64,000 nt of DNA, from contig NZ_RXNR01000004.1 in assembly GCF_003966145.1 (NCBI RefSeq), forward strand, positions 1 to 64,000, given 5' to 3'. The DNA comes from Lysinibacillus telephonicus. GTDB lineage: Bacteria; Bacillota; Bacilli; Bacillales_A; Planococcaceae. The notes under the pieces are model-generated. The model made no database searches, was not told where the DNA came from, and saw nothing but the letters and a program-made list of their open reading frames with translations. Every line of letters starts with the position of its first letter. Within the stretch, counting starts at the first letter, position 1. The position numbers were made by a program, and so were the translations under genes. Of this stretch, positions 1-6,747 are shown in pieces.

Positions 1-549
1 TTCATTTGCACGTATCACCTTTCATTGCTTGTTTCTCGACAATTCAAGTATATAGAAATCGGTGATTACGTGCTTTTTTATTTATGAAATTTTTTCAAAC
101 CCCAACAAATATTATAGAGCCATTATTTTTACAGCTCCTCACGCAAAATTAGTTGAACAAGTAGCTATTAATAATAAAAAAGAAGATATTCAAATACCTT
201 TTATTATTAAGGAACAAGCTTACAGTAAATCGAAATGCTGAAATAAGTTGGACTTGGCTCTTTTTGCAGCAAGAATTGTGCTTTTTCTTCATGAAAAGGG
301 CTATAATCTTGAATAATACTCTGTAATCAAATTGGATATTTATGTTAAAATAGAGGCGTAAAGGGATGCACTTAACATAACTGGGAGGATACTTGAGAAT
401 TATAGGGGGAGTTACTGATAGATTTAAAAGTTAATAAAAATTATAATTGGTATATTTCGCAATAATTAAAAGAATAATAGGTTGAAAAAGTTCTATTGAC
501 ATAATTATATTTTAAATAGTTTTTAATAAAAAGAAGGATGGTCGAGTGA
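1..549. other. Gene-poor stretch with a possible remnant
   Basis: No intact gene is visible. From about 52 to 241 one + frame stays open and ends in TGA at 239-241; its peptide contains YEIFSNPNKYYRAIIF and IPFIIKEQAY. The first part vaguely resembles the ligand-domain helix of TetR-family regulators, so it may be the tail of a lost regulator, but this is a guess. Positions 251-313 hold a decayed copy of the dispersed stem-loop repeat. A TTGACA hexamer at 496-501 might be part of the promoter of the next gene, but no good -10 box sits at the usual distance. Confidence 0.35.
251..313. repeat. Dispersed intergenic repeat, decayed copy 1
   Basis: The core at 266-301 (GCAGCAAGAATTGTGC, then CTTCATGAAAAGGG) matches the copy at 2060-2093 almost base for base. 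The left half of the hairpin is eroded here. Confidence 0.6.
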
Positions 550-1205
550 GTGGATGTAATTGGTGAATATATAATTTGGTGCTTTAGGGAAGAAAACTTT
601 AATATCTTTATTCAGTTAATTTTCCCATTTATTGCAGGTACTATTGGGGGTTGGCCTCATATGCTATTATGAAGAGAGATGGTGAATCTTTCGATCCAAA
701 AAAACTAGATGGTAGCAAATCCTTACACGTTTGGTTAGGTGGTTTAGCTGGATTTCTTGCTGTCAATCTTTTAAATCCTAGTGGAAATATCGGGCAGGTA
801 CTTGTACTTGGTTTCGTGGCTGGATTAAGTGGAGTTACTTATTTGAAAAGAAATGCATTGGTTGAGTCACTAGAAGAAAAGAGGATGTTTGGTAAAGAAA
901 AAAGTAAGTTAATTCAAACTGTACGTAATTTGAATCAGGGTGAGGTACCTACGCCGGATATTGATAATGAGGAAGAAGAATCTTTATTGAGAGAAATCGA
1001 TGCTGAAGATGACTTTTCAAACGATGTATTAAAAAGAGAATGTGAACCAAAAGCCAATGATTTAAAATGTGATGAACAACCAGATGATGGTGAAACAAAA
1101 TCTAGTGAACAATCAGAAGAGCAAACAGAAAATGGTGAACTAAAAGCGAATAATTTAAAACCTAGGGAACAACCAGATGATAAAAAAGAAAAAATAATGA
1201 ATTAA
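550..1205 (+). pseudogene. Small membrane protein gene with a one-base frameshift
   Basis: The reading frame appears to begin at GTG 550, 11 bases after AAGAAGGA (531-538), and reads a hydrophobic start containing FIQLIFPFIAGTIGG. It then runs out of frame at the G5 run 646-650. One more G would join it directly to the downstream frame (LASYAIMKRDGES, to TAA 1205). The joined product would be about 217 residues. It has an N-terminal membrane segment, two further hydrophobic stretches (HVWLGGLAGFLAVNLL and VLVLGFVAGLSGV) and a very acidic, hydrophilic tail. The tail holds an imperfect duplication: KANDLKCDEQPDD and KANNLKPREQPDD. The family was not recognised; a DUF4257-like small membrane protein is possible. 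It is either a real pseudogene or a homopolymer sequencing error. An alternative start inside the second frame is TTG 651. Confidence 0.55.
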
Positions 1206-1264
1206 AGATGAAAAATTTTGTGTTTTTAGGTTAAAATGAAGTTATAGGAAGGGGAGATGTTTAA

Positions 1265-1462
1265 ATGACAGTTTTAGAAAAAGAAAAACCAACATTTAAG
1301 CCTTCAAAATATCTTTCAAACAACGATAGAGAAAAACTAAGACTACTTGAACTGGCTATTTTACAAAGTGAAAGTCTTAGTGAACTTAAGCAATATGAGA
1401 AAGAATTAGAGCGGTTAATTAAAAAGGCGTATTTAAGAAAAAAAAGACGTATTTCGGAATAG
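1265..1462 (+). CDS. Small hypothetical protein (65 aa), highly charged helix
   Basis: ATG at 1265 follows a strong ribosome binding site, GGAAGGGGAG, ending near 1257. The peptide is almost all charged and probably one long amphipathic helix: LRLLELAILQSESLSELKQY is followed by a very basic end, IKKAYLRKKRRISE. There is no membrane segment or signal peptide. It lies 60 bases after the frameshifted membrane gene in the same direction and before a terminator, so the two may share a transcript. The family was not recognised. A partner of the membrane protein or a nucleic-acid-binding peptide are both possible, but nothing in the sequence decides it. Confidence 0.6.
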   Translation: MTVLEKEKPTFKPSKYLSNNDREKLRLLELAILQSESLSELKQYEKELERLIKKAYLRKKRRISE

Positions 1463-1535
1463 GAAAAGCATTAGGTTTTAGATTAATTAATAAACTATAA
1501 AAAGAATCCGTCTACTTTATAAAATTAAAGATAAT

Positions 1536-1570
1536 GTACATCACATATATTAGTGGTGTACTTTTTATTT
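1536..1570 (+). terminator. Rho-independent terminator
   Basis: The 9-bp stem GTACATCAC (1536-1544) pairs with GTGGTGTAC (1553-1561) with one G-T pair, and is followed by a T-rich tract. It ends the transcript of the two small genes upstream. Confidence 0.75.
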
Positions 1571-1590
1571 TGTAGCCCTCTTATAATTTA

Positions 1591-1621
1591 CTTAAGCAAC
1601 GGGGCTGTTTAGTTGAACAAA
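1591..1621. repeat. Dispersed intergenic repeat, partial copy 2
   Basis: ACTTAAGCAACGGGGCTGTT then TAGTTGAACA matches the left part of the same repeat family seen at 5365-5400 (ACTTAAACTAACGGGACAGC then TTAGTTAAACA). The hairpin half is missing. Confidence 0.5.
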
Positions 1622-1656
1622 ATTTTTAAAAAGACAGAAAATTAAAGGAGCGTGGT

Positions 1657-1982
1657 CTGATTATAACCACTTTATCCTCAGTGCTTATAACTTTTTTTAT
1701 AATGGCTTTCATTCTTACTTTTAAACGTTCTTGGACAATTAATTTTATGATATGGGGCGTGTTCTTAGCGATAATTTTACGCCTATATTCACTGTTGCTG
1801 GTTCATTCATTTATAGAGACATTACACAAGATGGATTTGCAGGAATAGGATTTCTGTTTGTATTCGTGCCTCTTGAAATAATTGCAATCCTAATGTTTAT
1901 TGTTGGATGTGTAGGAAGTATAACGAAAAAAATAAATAAGAAAAAGAAACAAAATGAAAATCCATCTAATGTTCCAATATAA
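1657..1982 (+). pseudogene. Small membrane protein gene with a one-base frameshift
   Basis: An AAAGGAG site (1644-1650) precedes a frame with no ATG, GTG or TTG at the expected place. CTG 1657 or ATT 1660 would be the start; the first ordinary starts are GTG 1681 and ATG 1702. This frame encodes a hydrophobic N-terminus (SVLITFFIMAFILTFKRSW, then NFMIWGVFLAII) and leaves frame at the T4 run 1775-1778. The next frame continues as TPIFTVAGSFIYRDITQDGF, then GFLFVFVPLEIIAILMFIVG and a lysine-rich end, to TAA 1982. One extra T would restore a protein of about 108 residues with three membrane segments. The family was not recognised. Together with the gene at 550 this makes two nearby genes with the same kind of one-base loss. 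Confidence 0.5.
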
Positions 1983-2039
1983 TTACTTAATTAAAATAAT
2001 AGGATCTATAGTCCAATAAGGAAATGTAATTAACATCAT

Positions 2040-2105
2040 CAGCAATCGGGCGCAATTTACAGCAAGAATTGTGCTTTTTTTCATGAAAAGGGCAGATTGT
2101 TCACT
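2040..2105 (+). repeat. Dispersed intergenic repeat copy 3, terminator-like
   Basis: This is the best preserved copy of the family. GCGCAATT (2050-2057) pairs with AATTGTGC (2067-2074), followed by seven T (2075-2081), then CATGAAAAGGGCAGATTGTT. The stem plus T run can act as a terminator for the preceding gene. Confidence 0.65.
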
Positions 2106-2110
2106 TTAAC

Positions 2111-2139
2111 TTGACACAAATTAGAATTTACTCTAATAT
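2111..2139 (+). promoter_or_regulatory. SigA promoter of the TetR-family gene
   Basis: TTGACA (2111-2116), a 17-bp spacer and TAATAT (2134-2139) make a near-consensus vegetative promoter about 43 bases upstream of the start codon. The -10 box overlaps the palindrome at 2138-2157. Confidence 0.8.
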
Positions 2140-2157
2140 GCAAGTATCCACTTGCAT
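2138..2157. promoter_or_regulatory. TetR-type operator, site 1
   Basis: A perfect 8-bp inverted repeat, ATGCAAGT-ATCC-ACTTGCAT, begins within the -10 box and covers the likely transcription start. A second, slightly weaker copy lies at 2772-2791. The position suggests that the regulator represses its own gene. Confidence 0.8.
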
Positions 2158-2181
2158 ACATAATATAATGAGGAGTTAATC

Positions 2182-2754
2182 ATGGATACTCGTGAAAGAA
2201 TTTTACAAGCAACTATAGAATTAATAATGGAAAAAGGATTTAAAGGAGCAACTACACGTGCAATTGCACAGAAAGCAGGTGTCAATGAAATAACATTGTT
2301 TCGCCATTTTAATAATAAGATGGGTATTGTAAAAGCTGCTTTTGAAAAAGTATCTTACGTTCCTTCTCTTTCAAAGGCCATAAAGGAAAATGTTGAATGG
2401 GATTTAGAAAAAGACTTATTGATGTTTTCAAAATTGTATCAACAACTTTTATACGAAAACCGTGATTTAATTATGATTAGTTTAAAAGAAGCGGCCTTAC
2501 TTTCTGAACTTCAACAACATATTACAGATATTCCTCGGCAATTGAAAGAAAATTTAATTGAATATTTTAATTCAATGAGAGAAGCAGGGAAATTAATTGA
2601 GACAAATGTTGAAGCTCAAGCATTGGCATTAATATGGATGAATTTTAGTTTTTTTATGTCTCGATCACAACACGATAACAAGATTACTGATTTAACTGAG
2701 GAAGAATTTTTAAAGAATACTGTCAGGGTTTTGGCTAGAGGGTTAACACTCTAG
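2182..2754 (+). CDS. TetR/AcrR family transcriptional regulator
   Basis: The 190-residue protein has a standard N-terminal TetR DNA-binding domain (residues 1-50). ILQATIELIMEKGFKGATTR is followed by the recognition helix region AGVNEITLFRHFNNKMGIV. The rest is an all-helical ligand domain (about 60-190) of unknown ligand. ATG 2182 follows AATGAGGAG. The gene has its own strong promoter with a perfect palindrome over the start site, and the same palindrome precedes the next gene. It therefore probably represses both itself and the membrane protein at 2820. In this family such pairs are usually local sensors of a lipophilic compound, but the inducer cannot be read from the sequence. Confidence 0.92.
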   Translation: MDTRERILQATIELIMEKGFKGATTRAIAQKAGVNEITLFRHFNNKMGIVKAAFEKVSYVPSLSKAIKENVEWDLEKDLLMFSKLYQQLLYENRDLIMISLKEAALLSELQQHITDIPRQLKENLIEYFNSMREAGKLIETNVEAQALALIWMNFSFFMSRSQHDNKITDLTEEEFLKNTVRVLARGLTL

Positions 2755-2770
2755 TTAATTTTTTTATTAA
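2743..2770 (+). promoter_or_regulatory. Probable promoter of the membrane protein gene
   Basis: TTAACA (2743-2748), 16 bp, then TATTAA (2765-2770). It lies immediately upstream of the operator at 2772-2791. It overlaps the end of the regulator gene. Confidence 0.5.
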
Positions 2771-2771
2771 A

Positions 2772-2791
2772 ATGCAAGTATGCACTTGCTT
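2772..2791. promoter_or_regulatory. TetR-type operator, site 2
   Basis: ATGCAAGT-ATGC-ACTTGCTT repeats the operator found upstream of the TetR gene, with a 6-bp inverted core GCAAGT/ACTTGC. It sits directly after a plausible -10 box. This explains why an in-frame ATG at 2772 is not the start of the following gene. Confidence 0.75.
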
Positions 2792-2819
2792 TCAATTTAT
2801 CGAAAGAAGGGGGAATAAC

Positions 2820-3284
2820 ATGTTTGAAGTAATACTTATGTCTGTTGAACGGTTTTTACTGGCTCTTATTGTGGGTGGAGGGATTATTATGGCGGTATGT
2901 GTTCGTCCACTATTGTTACAAAATTTAAAACAGAAAGATAAACTAGCGTTTGTTAACTTAATTGAGGGGATTTCCATTAATGTATGGAATCGGTATAACA
3001 TAGTGGCATTTGTAGCTACAGCCATTATGCTGGCTTTGGACATTCTTAGAATTATAATCAGAATTAAATACTCTTATTGGGAGCTAGTCTTAGAAACTAT
3101 AATTTTATTTTTGTTATTTTTAAAAATCACTTTAGATAAATCATTAAAGAAAAGGCTTTTGGAGTATGGAAATTCTGCTATTAATAGTTCAGAGCAAAAT
3201 AAAGGGCATCAACTAGTAGAGTTGTTATCTAAAGTTATTCTTTTATTAGCAATAATATTATTGATTATACCACTTCAAATATGA
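2820..3284 (+). CDS. Integral membrane protein, DUF4149/DUF2269-like
   Basis: A protein of about 154 residues with four hydrophobic segments: residues 8-28 (RFLLALIVGGGIIMAVCV), about 56-78, 87-105 and 136-154. A longer in-frame start at 2772 lies inside the operator, so ATG 2820, which follows GAAAGAAGGGGG, is chosen. The glycine-rich first helix and a charged segment between helices 3 and 4 resemble DUF4149/TMEM205-type membrane proteins, whose function is unknown. It is the only gene with the TetR-type operator apart from the regulator itself, so it is likely the regulated effector, for example in response to a membrane-active compound. Confidence 0.75.
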   Translation: MFEVILMSVERFLLALIVGGGIIMAVCVRPLLLQNLKQKDKLAFVNLIEGISINVWNRYNIVAFVATAIMLALDILRIIIRIKYSYWELVLETIILFLLFLKITLDKSLKKRLLEYGNSAINSSEQNKGHQLVELLSKVILLLAIILLIIPLQI

Positions 3285-3337
3285 AGTTCTTTCTAATAAG
3301 AAAGAAGAAGTAGTAAATCATAAACTTTCTTTAGGGG

Positions 3338-3425
3338 TAATCTGTTTACTGAACAATCGGCGCTTTCCTTGAATAAGGAAAGTGTTTTTAATAAAGGGCC
3401 ATATTGTGGTGCAATTTCTTTAAAG
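3338..3425 (+). repeat. Dispersed intergenic repeat copy 4, terminator-like
   Basis: TTACTGAACAATCGG leads into the stem CGCTTTCCTT (3361-3370) / AAGGAAAGTG (3375-3384), followed by TTTTTA and AAAGGGCCATATTGTGG. The hairpin and T run can terminate transcription from the membrane protein gene. Confidence 0.65.
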
Positions 3426-3511
3426 GAAAATTGATGTCTTCTAAAAATTTTTAATTAAGATAATAAAATTATGTAGTTAAAAGAATGCGTAGTTCTAGTT
3501 GAATAATAGAC

Positions 3512-3540
3512 AAAAAAGACATTCATTTCGAATGTCTTTT
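3512..3540 (-). terminator. Terminator of the Rrf2 regulator gene
   Basis: The stem AAAGACATTC (3515-3524) / GAATGTCTTT (3530-3539) is flanked by an A run on the left, which is the T run on the - strand. It overlaps the stop codon of the regulator gene. T residues also follow on the + strand, so it could work in both directions. Confidence 0.75.
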
Positions 3541-3973
3541 AACTGATATTTTCTTTAGTAGCAATATCCTTCACAACATCTTCTAGAGTAAGACTTTTTA
3601 AAACCTTCTCCATTGCTAATTGAGCCGATGTAAATAATGGTTCAATTGCATTCTGAATGTTTCTACCTACAGGACATTCAGGATTTGGATTATCATGGAC
3701 AGTAAATAACTCTCTTTCCTGTACAACATTCACTGCCTTATATACATCAAACAGTGTAATTTCAGATAATTCTTTTGCGAGTTCAGCGCCTGCAACACCT
3801 GGTCGGACGTTTACCAATCCTGCCGTTTTAAGCATGCCCATAATTTTCCTGATCACAGCAGGATTTGTATTTACACTTCCTGCTAAAAACTCTGAAGTAC
3901 TTATTCCACTTTTATTTATCTCAATAAGAGCTAATATATGAATACCTACAGAAAATCGACTACTAATTGACAT
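3539..3973 (-). CDS. ywnA: Rrf2 family transcriptional regulator, YwnA-like
   Basis: The product is about 144 residues from ATG 3973, which is preceded by AAAGGTGAT; the upstream in-frame extension lacks a good ribosome site. The N-terminal winged helix begins SISSRFSVGIHILALIEINK and includes NPAVIRKIMGMLKTAGLV (about 40-57). Only one cysteine is present, in NPNPECPVGRNIQ (about 100), so the three-cysteine Fe-S cluster of IscR/NsrR is absent and this is the redox- or thiol-sensing YwnA/CymR-like type. It is divergent from a YwnB-like oxidoreductase, as in the B. subtilis ywnA/ywnB pair. Two identical operator-type palindromes, TGTAAT-N7-ATTACA, lie between the two genes. Confidence 0.85.
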   Translation of the reverse strand: MSISSRFSVGIHILALIEINKSGISTSEFLAGSVNTNPAVIRKIMGMLKTAGLVNVRPGVAGAELAKELSEITLFDVYKAVNVVQERELFTVHDNPNPECPVGRNIQNAIEPLFTSAQLAMEKVLKSLTLEDVVKDIATKENIS

Positions 3974-4017
3974 TTTATCACCTTTCATCATACATAGATG
4001 TAACATAATAATACACC

Positions 4018-4036
4018 TGTAATTCATTTTATTACA
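4018..4036. promoter_or_regulatory. Rrf2-type operator, regulator side
   Basis: TGTAAT-TCATTTT-ATTACA is a perfect 6-bp inverted repeat with a 7-base spacer. It is 45 bases upstream of the regulator start. The same arms and spacing occur at 4127-4145, so the regulator probably controls its own gene as well. Confidence 0.75.
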
Positions 4037-4109
4037 AGTATAATTCAAGCCGAATTAATAATGAATGAGCGAATAAAGTAATATGGAATTGAAAAGAATA
4101 ATAAAAGTG

Positions 4110-4138
4110 TTGACATGTATATTAAATGTAATTAATAT
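4110..4138 (+). promoter_or_regulatory. SigA promoter of the ywnB-like gene
   Basis: TTGACA (4110-4115), 17 bp, then TAATAT (4133-4138). The -10 box lies inside the palindrome at 4127-4145, an arrangement suited to repression. Confidence 0.85.
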
Positions 4139-4145
4139 GATTACA
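4127..4145. promoter_or_regulatory. Rrf2-type operator, oxidoreductase side
   Basis: TGTAAT-TAATATG-ATTACA has the same perfect arms and 7-base spacer as the site at 4018-4036. It fully covers the -10 box of the oxidoreductase promoter. Confidence 0.8.
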
Positions 4146-4185
4146 GGTAATCGAATAGGTTACAACTGAATAGGAGGATTTTAAA

Positions 4186-4824
4186 ATGAAAATTGCAATT
4201 ATTGGAGCAAGTGGTAAAGCGGGAAGTCTTATTTTGAAAGAAGCTGTTAGTCGTGGACATGAAGTGACGGCTATTGTAAGAGATGCTTCAAAACTTGATG
4301 ATAAAAACGTTGCGATTATTGAGAAAACTATATTTGATCTTACATCCAATGATGTGAAAGAGTTTGACGTAGTTGTTAACGCATTTGGTGCGCCTCTTGG
4401 TGAAGAGCAAGCACATGTTGATGCTGGGCATGCATTAATTGAGACGCTAAAAGGAACTAATACAAGAGCAATTATTGTAGGCGGAGCTGGAAGTCTTTAT
4501 GTAGACGAAAACAAAACAGTTACAGTAATGGAAACACCTGATTTCCCAGATATATTTATCCCAACAGCAAAAGGACAAGGACGTAATTTACAAGAATTGC
4601 GGGAAACTTCTAATATTACATGGACGTTCATTAGTCCTTCTGCTATGTTCGATGCGGAAGGAAAAAGAACTGGTTCATATAAGTCTGGCAAAGACCATCT
4701 TTTGGTTAATTCAAAAGGTGAAAGTTATATCAGCTATGCAGACTATGCTATTGCAGTAGTGGATGAAATTGAAAATCCTCAACATATAAATGAACGTTTT
4801 ACAGTTGTCGGGGAAGCAGAATAA
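4186..4824 (+). CDS. ywnB: NAD(P)H-binding oxidoreductase, YwnB-like
   Basis: A 212-residue atypical short-chain dehydrogenase/NmrA-like protein. The N-terminus MKIAIIGASGKAGSLILKEA holds the GxxGxxG dinucleotide-binding loop (about 7-13), followed by HEVTAIVRDASKL, the usual NADP-contact strand. TWTFISPSAMFDAEGKRTG (about 145-163) matches the conserved middle of YwnB/YhfK-type proteins. There is no Tyr-xxx-Lys catalytic pair of classical SDRs. ATG 4186 follows AGGAGGA. It is divergent from, and almost certainly repressed by, the Rrf2 regulator at 3539-3973. Its substrate is unknown; a role in response to electrophile or thiol stress is an inference from the regulator type. Confidence 0.88.
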   Translation: MKIAIIGASGKAGSLILKEAVSRGHEVTAIVRDASKLDDKNVAIIEKTIFDLTSNDVKEFDVVVNAFGAPLGEEQAHVDAGHALIETLKGTNTRAIIVGGAGSLYVDENKTVTVMETPDFPDIFIPTAKGQGRNLQELRETSNITWTFISPSAMFDAEGKRTGSYKSGKDHLLVNSKGESYISYADYAIAVVDEIENPQHINERFTVVGEAE

Positions 4825-4850
4825 GTATTTACAATTGGAAAATAATTAAG

Positions 4851-4880
4851 TGCCATTAGTGTTTACGCTAGTGGCATTTT
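4851..4880 (+). terminator. Terminator after the ywnB-like gene
   Basis: TGCCATTAG (4851-4859) pairs with CTAGTGGCA (4868-4876) with one G-T pair, followed by TTTT. Confidence 0.7.
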
Positions 4881-5239
4881 GCTTTCTCGTTATGGTGTTG
4901 GATTAAATATCTATCGGGGAAAGTTAGAGAAAAATGGGATGCCAAAATTACAAGAGGATTCAATTTACCAACACGTTTTGTATTGCATATGTTTGACCGG
5001 TTGTTCCGAGAGGTAAAACTCTAACACGCGACAAAAAGATGAATAAGCATCTTGTTATATCTTTTGCCTTGAATTAGCTAATGAGGTTATTCTATAATAC
5101 ATTTGCTTTTCGTAAAATATCAACAGGAGTAATTTGAACTTCCTAAAACAAAAAGCAGCTCACATTGCGATTGATACTGTAAATGATTGACCAGAGAGGG
5201 TTAATTAAGAATAAGTAATTATAAATGGAGCCATATTTT

Positions 5240-5320
5240 AGTTATTCCATTGAAGGACGCTTTTCTGAAAAATAAAGAGAGCGTCTTTCTTTATAAATAG
5301 GGCCATATTGCGGAGTAAAG
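5240..5320. repeat. Dispersed intergenic repeat copy 5
   Basis: GGACGCTTTTCT (5255-5266) and AGAGAGCGTC (5277-5286) form the stem, followed by TTTCTTTA and AGGGCCATATTGCGGAG. That last part matches AGGGCCATATTGTGG in the copy at 3338-3425. Confidence 0.55.
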
Positions 5321-5364
5321 TAAACACTATTTTATATAATGCAATCAGGATTGTAAAGGATTAC

Positions 5365-5400
5365 ACTTAAACTAACGGGACAGCTTAGTTAAACAATCAA
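5365..5400. repeat. Dispersed intergenic repeat, partial copy 6
   Basis: ACTTAAACTAACGGGACAGC then TTAGTTAAACAATC matches the left part of the family (compare 1591-1621 and the AACAATCGG lead-in at 3350-3360). Confidence 0.5.
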
Positions 5401-5530
5401 CTTATAAACTAATAATTTTGTAGTGAAGTATCTGAATATGATTTAATTTTTGTTAAGGGCTATATAGGACCACTATTTGAGTAAATTGGAACACATAGTT
5501 TTCTACAACATTAAAGAAGGGAGGGGTTAT

Positions 5531-6205
5531 ATGGAAAGCGACTGGATCAAAGCTATTGATTCTCTTTCCAAAATTAAAGTTTATTCAAATCCAAATAACG
5601 AGCCAGTTACCATAAATGGTGACGCTGATGATATAAAATGCATAGGTATCGGTACAGATGCCGCCGTTTTTCAATCACTTTCTGCCCCAGCTTATGCATT
5701 TAAATTATATGCCAAGGACAAAATAAACAAAGTAAAGGTTGAAGCTAATGTTTATCAAATTTTAGGGGATTCACCTTTTTTTCCAACATGTTTTGCTTCA
5801 TACGACGAATACCTAGTTTTAAGTTACGAGAAAGGGAAAACACTCTTTGACTGTATTTTACAAGGTATTCACATTCCGGAACAGGTTGTAAAAGATGTGG
5901 AGGTTGCAAGAGAATATGTTCGGAATAAGGGACTTAACCCACGTGATATTCATTTGAAGAATATTATACTGCAAAATGGAAGAGCAAAAATAATAGATGT
6001 CTCTGAATACACAATGTCAGGTAATGATTTTCGATGGGAGCATCTAAAAAAAGGTTATGAGCAATACTATCACTTAATAGATGGAAATTCCGTTCCTTTT
6101 TGGCTAGTAGAAACGATTCGAAAGTGGTATAACAATCGGGTGGATAATTCATCTTCATATGAAGAGTTCACAAAAAATATTTTAAAACTTTTATATAAAA
6201 AATAG
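5531..6205 (+). CDS. Protein kinase-like protein
   Basis: A protein of about 224 residues from ATG 5531, which follows GAAGGGAGGGG; an in-frame start at 5477 lacks a ribosome site. A glycine-containing loop (IGIGTDAAVFQSLSAPAYAF, about 40-60) precedes KLYAKDK, whose lysine would contact ATP. A catalytic-loop-like NPRDIHLKNIIL (about 143-154) carries the Asp and Asn of a kinase, and KIIDVSEY replaces the usual DFG with DVS. The C-lobe is short. This pattern matches small kinase-like proteins of Bacillus (YrzF-like) and amino-glycoside-kinase-fold proteins. It stands alone between gene-poor stretches, so the substrate is unknown. Confidence 0.7.
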   Translation: MESDWIKAIDSLSKIKVYSNPNNEPVTINGDADDIKCIGIGTDAAVFQSLSAPAYAFKLYAKDKINKVKVEANVYQILGDSPFFPTCFASYDEYLVLSYEKGKTLFDCILQGIHIPEQVVKDVEVAREYVRNKGLNPRDIHLKNIILQNGRAKIIDVSEYTMSGNDFRWEHLKKGYEQYYHLIDGNSVPFWLVETIRKWYNNRVDNSSSYEEFTKNILKLLYKK

Positions 6206-6254
6206 GTGAACTTGCTCTATTCAAAACATTTGTTCAAGAATTTTGATTATTGAA

Positions 6255-6320
6255 TGCGGGGCTTTGTTGAGCTAAGATCTTGGGCGTATTTCTCTAAGAA
6301 ATGCGTCTATTTTCATATGA
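6255..6320. repeat. Dispersed intergenic repeat copy 7
   Basis: GCGGGGCTTTGTTGAGCTAA then GGGCGTATTTCT (6282-6293), which pairs with AGAAATGCGTC (6297-6307), followed by TATTTT. The layout is the same as in the other copies. Confidence 0.5.
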
Positions 6321-6487
6321 TAACCATATTTGACAGCGAAATTTATAGTTTATTTAACCAAAGAAGTTAGTATATAACGAGGATTTTAAAGTAACGGAAA
6401 AGATGAGACTCCACAATTGAGTGCTATTGTGGAGAAACAGAAGTAAAAATAATCGAACCTATTTATAAAACCTAAATTGCTAAAAAT

Positions 6488-6530
6488 AACCCATTTTGAA
6501 CAATCTTTTTTCAAAGTGGGTTGTTTTTAT
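6488..6530 (+). terminator. Rho-independent terminator
   Basis: AACCCATTTTGAA (6488-6500) pairs with TTCAAAGTGGGTT (6510-6522) with one mismatch, followed by GTTTTTATTT. It isolates the salvage cluster from upstream transcription. Confidence 0.8.
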
Positions 6531-6650
6531 TTATCATAAAATGTAGTTTACAAGACATTTTTAATCAAACCTCATTTTAAAGCTACAAATAACGCTATTA
6601 TTGAAAAGTGAAATATAAAATTTAATTTTCTGAAATTTGAGAAAAAAGAG

Positions 6651-6679
6651 TTGACGCAAAAATTACAAATCATTAGAAT
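6651..6679 (+). promoter_or_regulatory. SigA promoter of the murR-like gene and salvage cluster
   Basis: TTGACG (6651-6656), 17 bp, then TAGAAT (6674-6679). Transcription would start near 6686, upstream of the palindrome at 6712-6726. Confidence 0.75.
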
Positions 6680-6711
6680 GTAATTAAGCTACAAATATAT
6701 TTATATTTTTC

Positions 6712-6726
6712 TGTAGTTTAACTACA
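6712..6726. promoter_or_regulatory. Probable operator of the MurR/RpiR regulator
   Basis: TGTAGTT-T-AACTACA is a perfect 7-bp palindrome about 26 bases after the expected transcription start. Related half-sites occur at 6542-6552 and in the inverted repeat at 7657-7689. Confidence 0.65.
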
Positions 6727-6747
6727 TGAAGAGTTAGGTGATTTAGG

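Larger units (their letters stand above)
4881..5476. other. Gene-poor stretch with a possible gene remnant and two repeat copies
   Basis: No complete gene is seen. A frame of about 39 codons ending in TAA 5022-5024 encodes WIKYLSGKVREKWDAKITRG followed by FNLPTRFVLHMFDRLF. It reads like the natural C-terminus of a protein but has no start or upstream body, so it may be a decayed gene end; the family was not recognised. Two copies of the dispersed repeat lie at 5240-5320 and 5365-5400. No convincing promoter was seen. Confidence 0.4.
6206..6650. other. Intergenic stretch with hairpins
   Basis: No gene is seen. It contains a copy of the dispersed repeat (6255-6320), a hairpin CTCCACAAT/ATTGTGGAG (6409-6434) in otherwise featureless sequence, and a strong terminator (6488-6530). 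TGTAGTTTACA at 6542-6552 resembles the operator at 6712-6726. Confidence 0.5.

Noticed and set aside
2772-2819. ATG 2772 as start of the membrane protein
   Set aside because: It lies within the operator palindrome and lacks a ribosome site, whereas ATG 2820 has GAAAGAAGGGGG in front.
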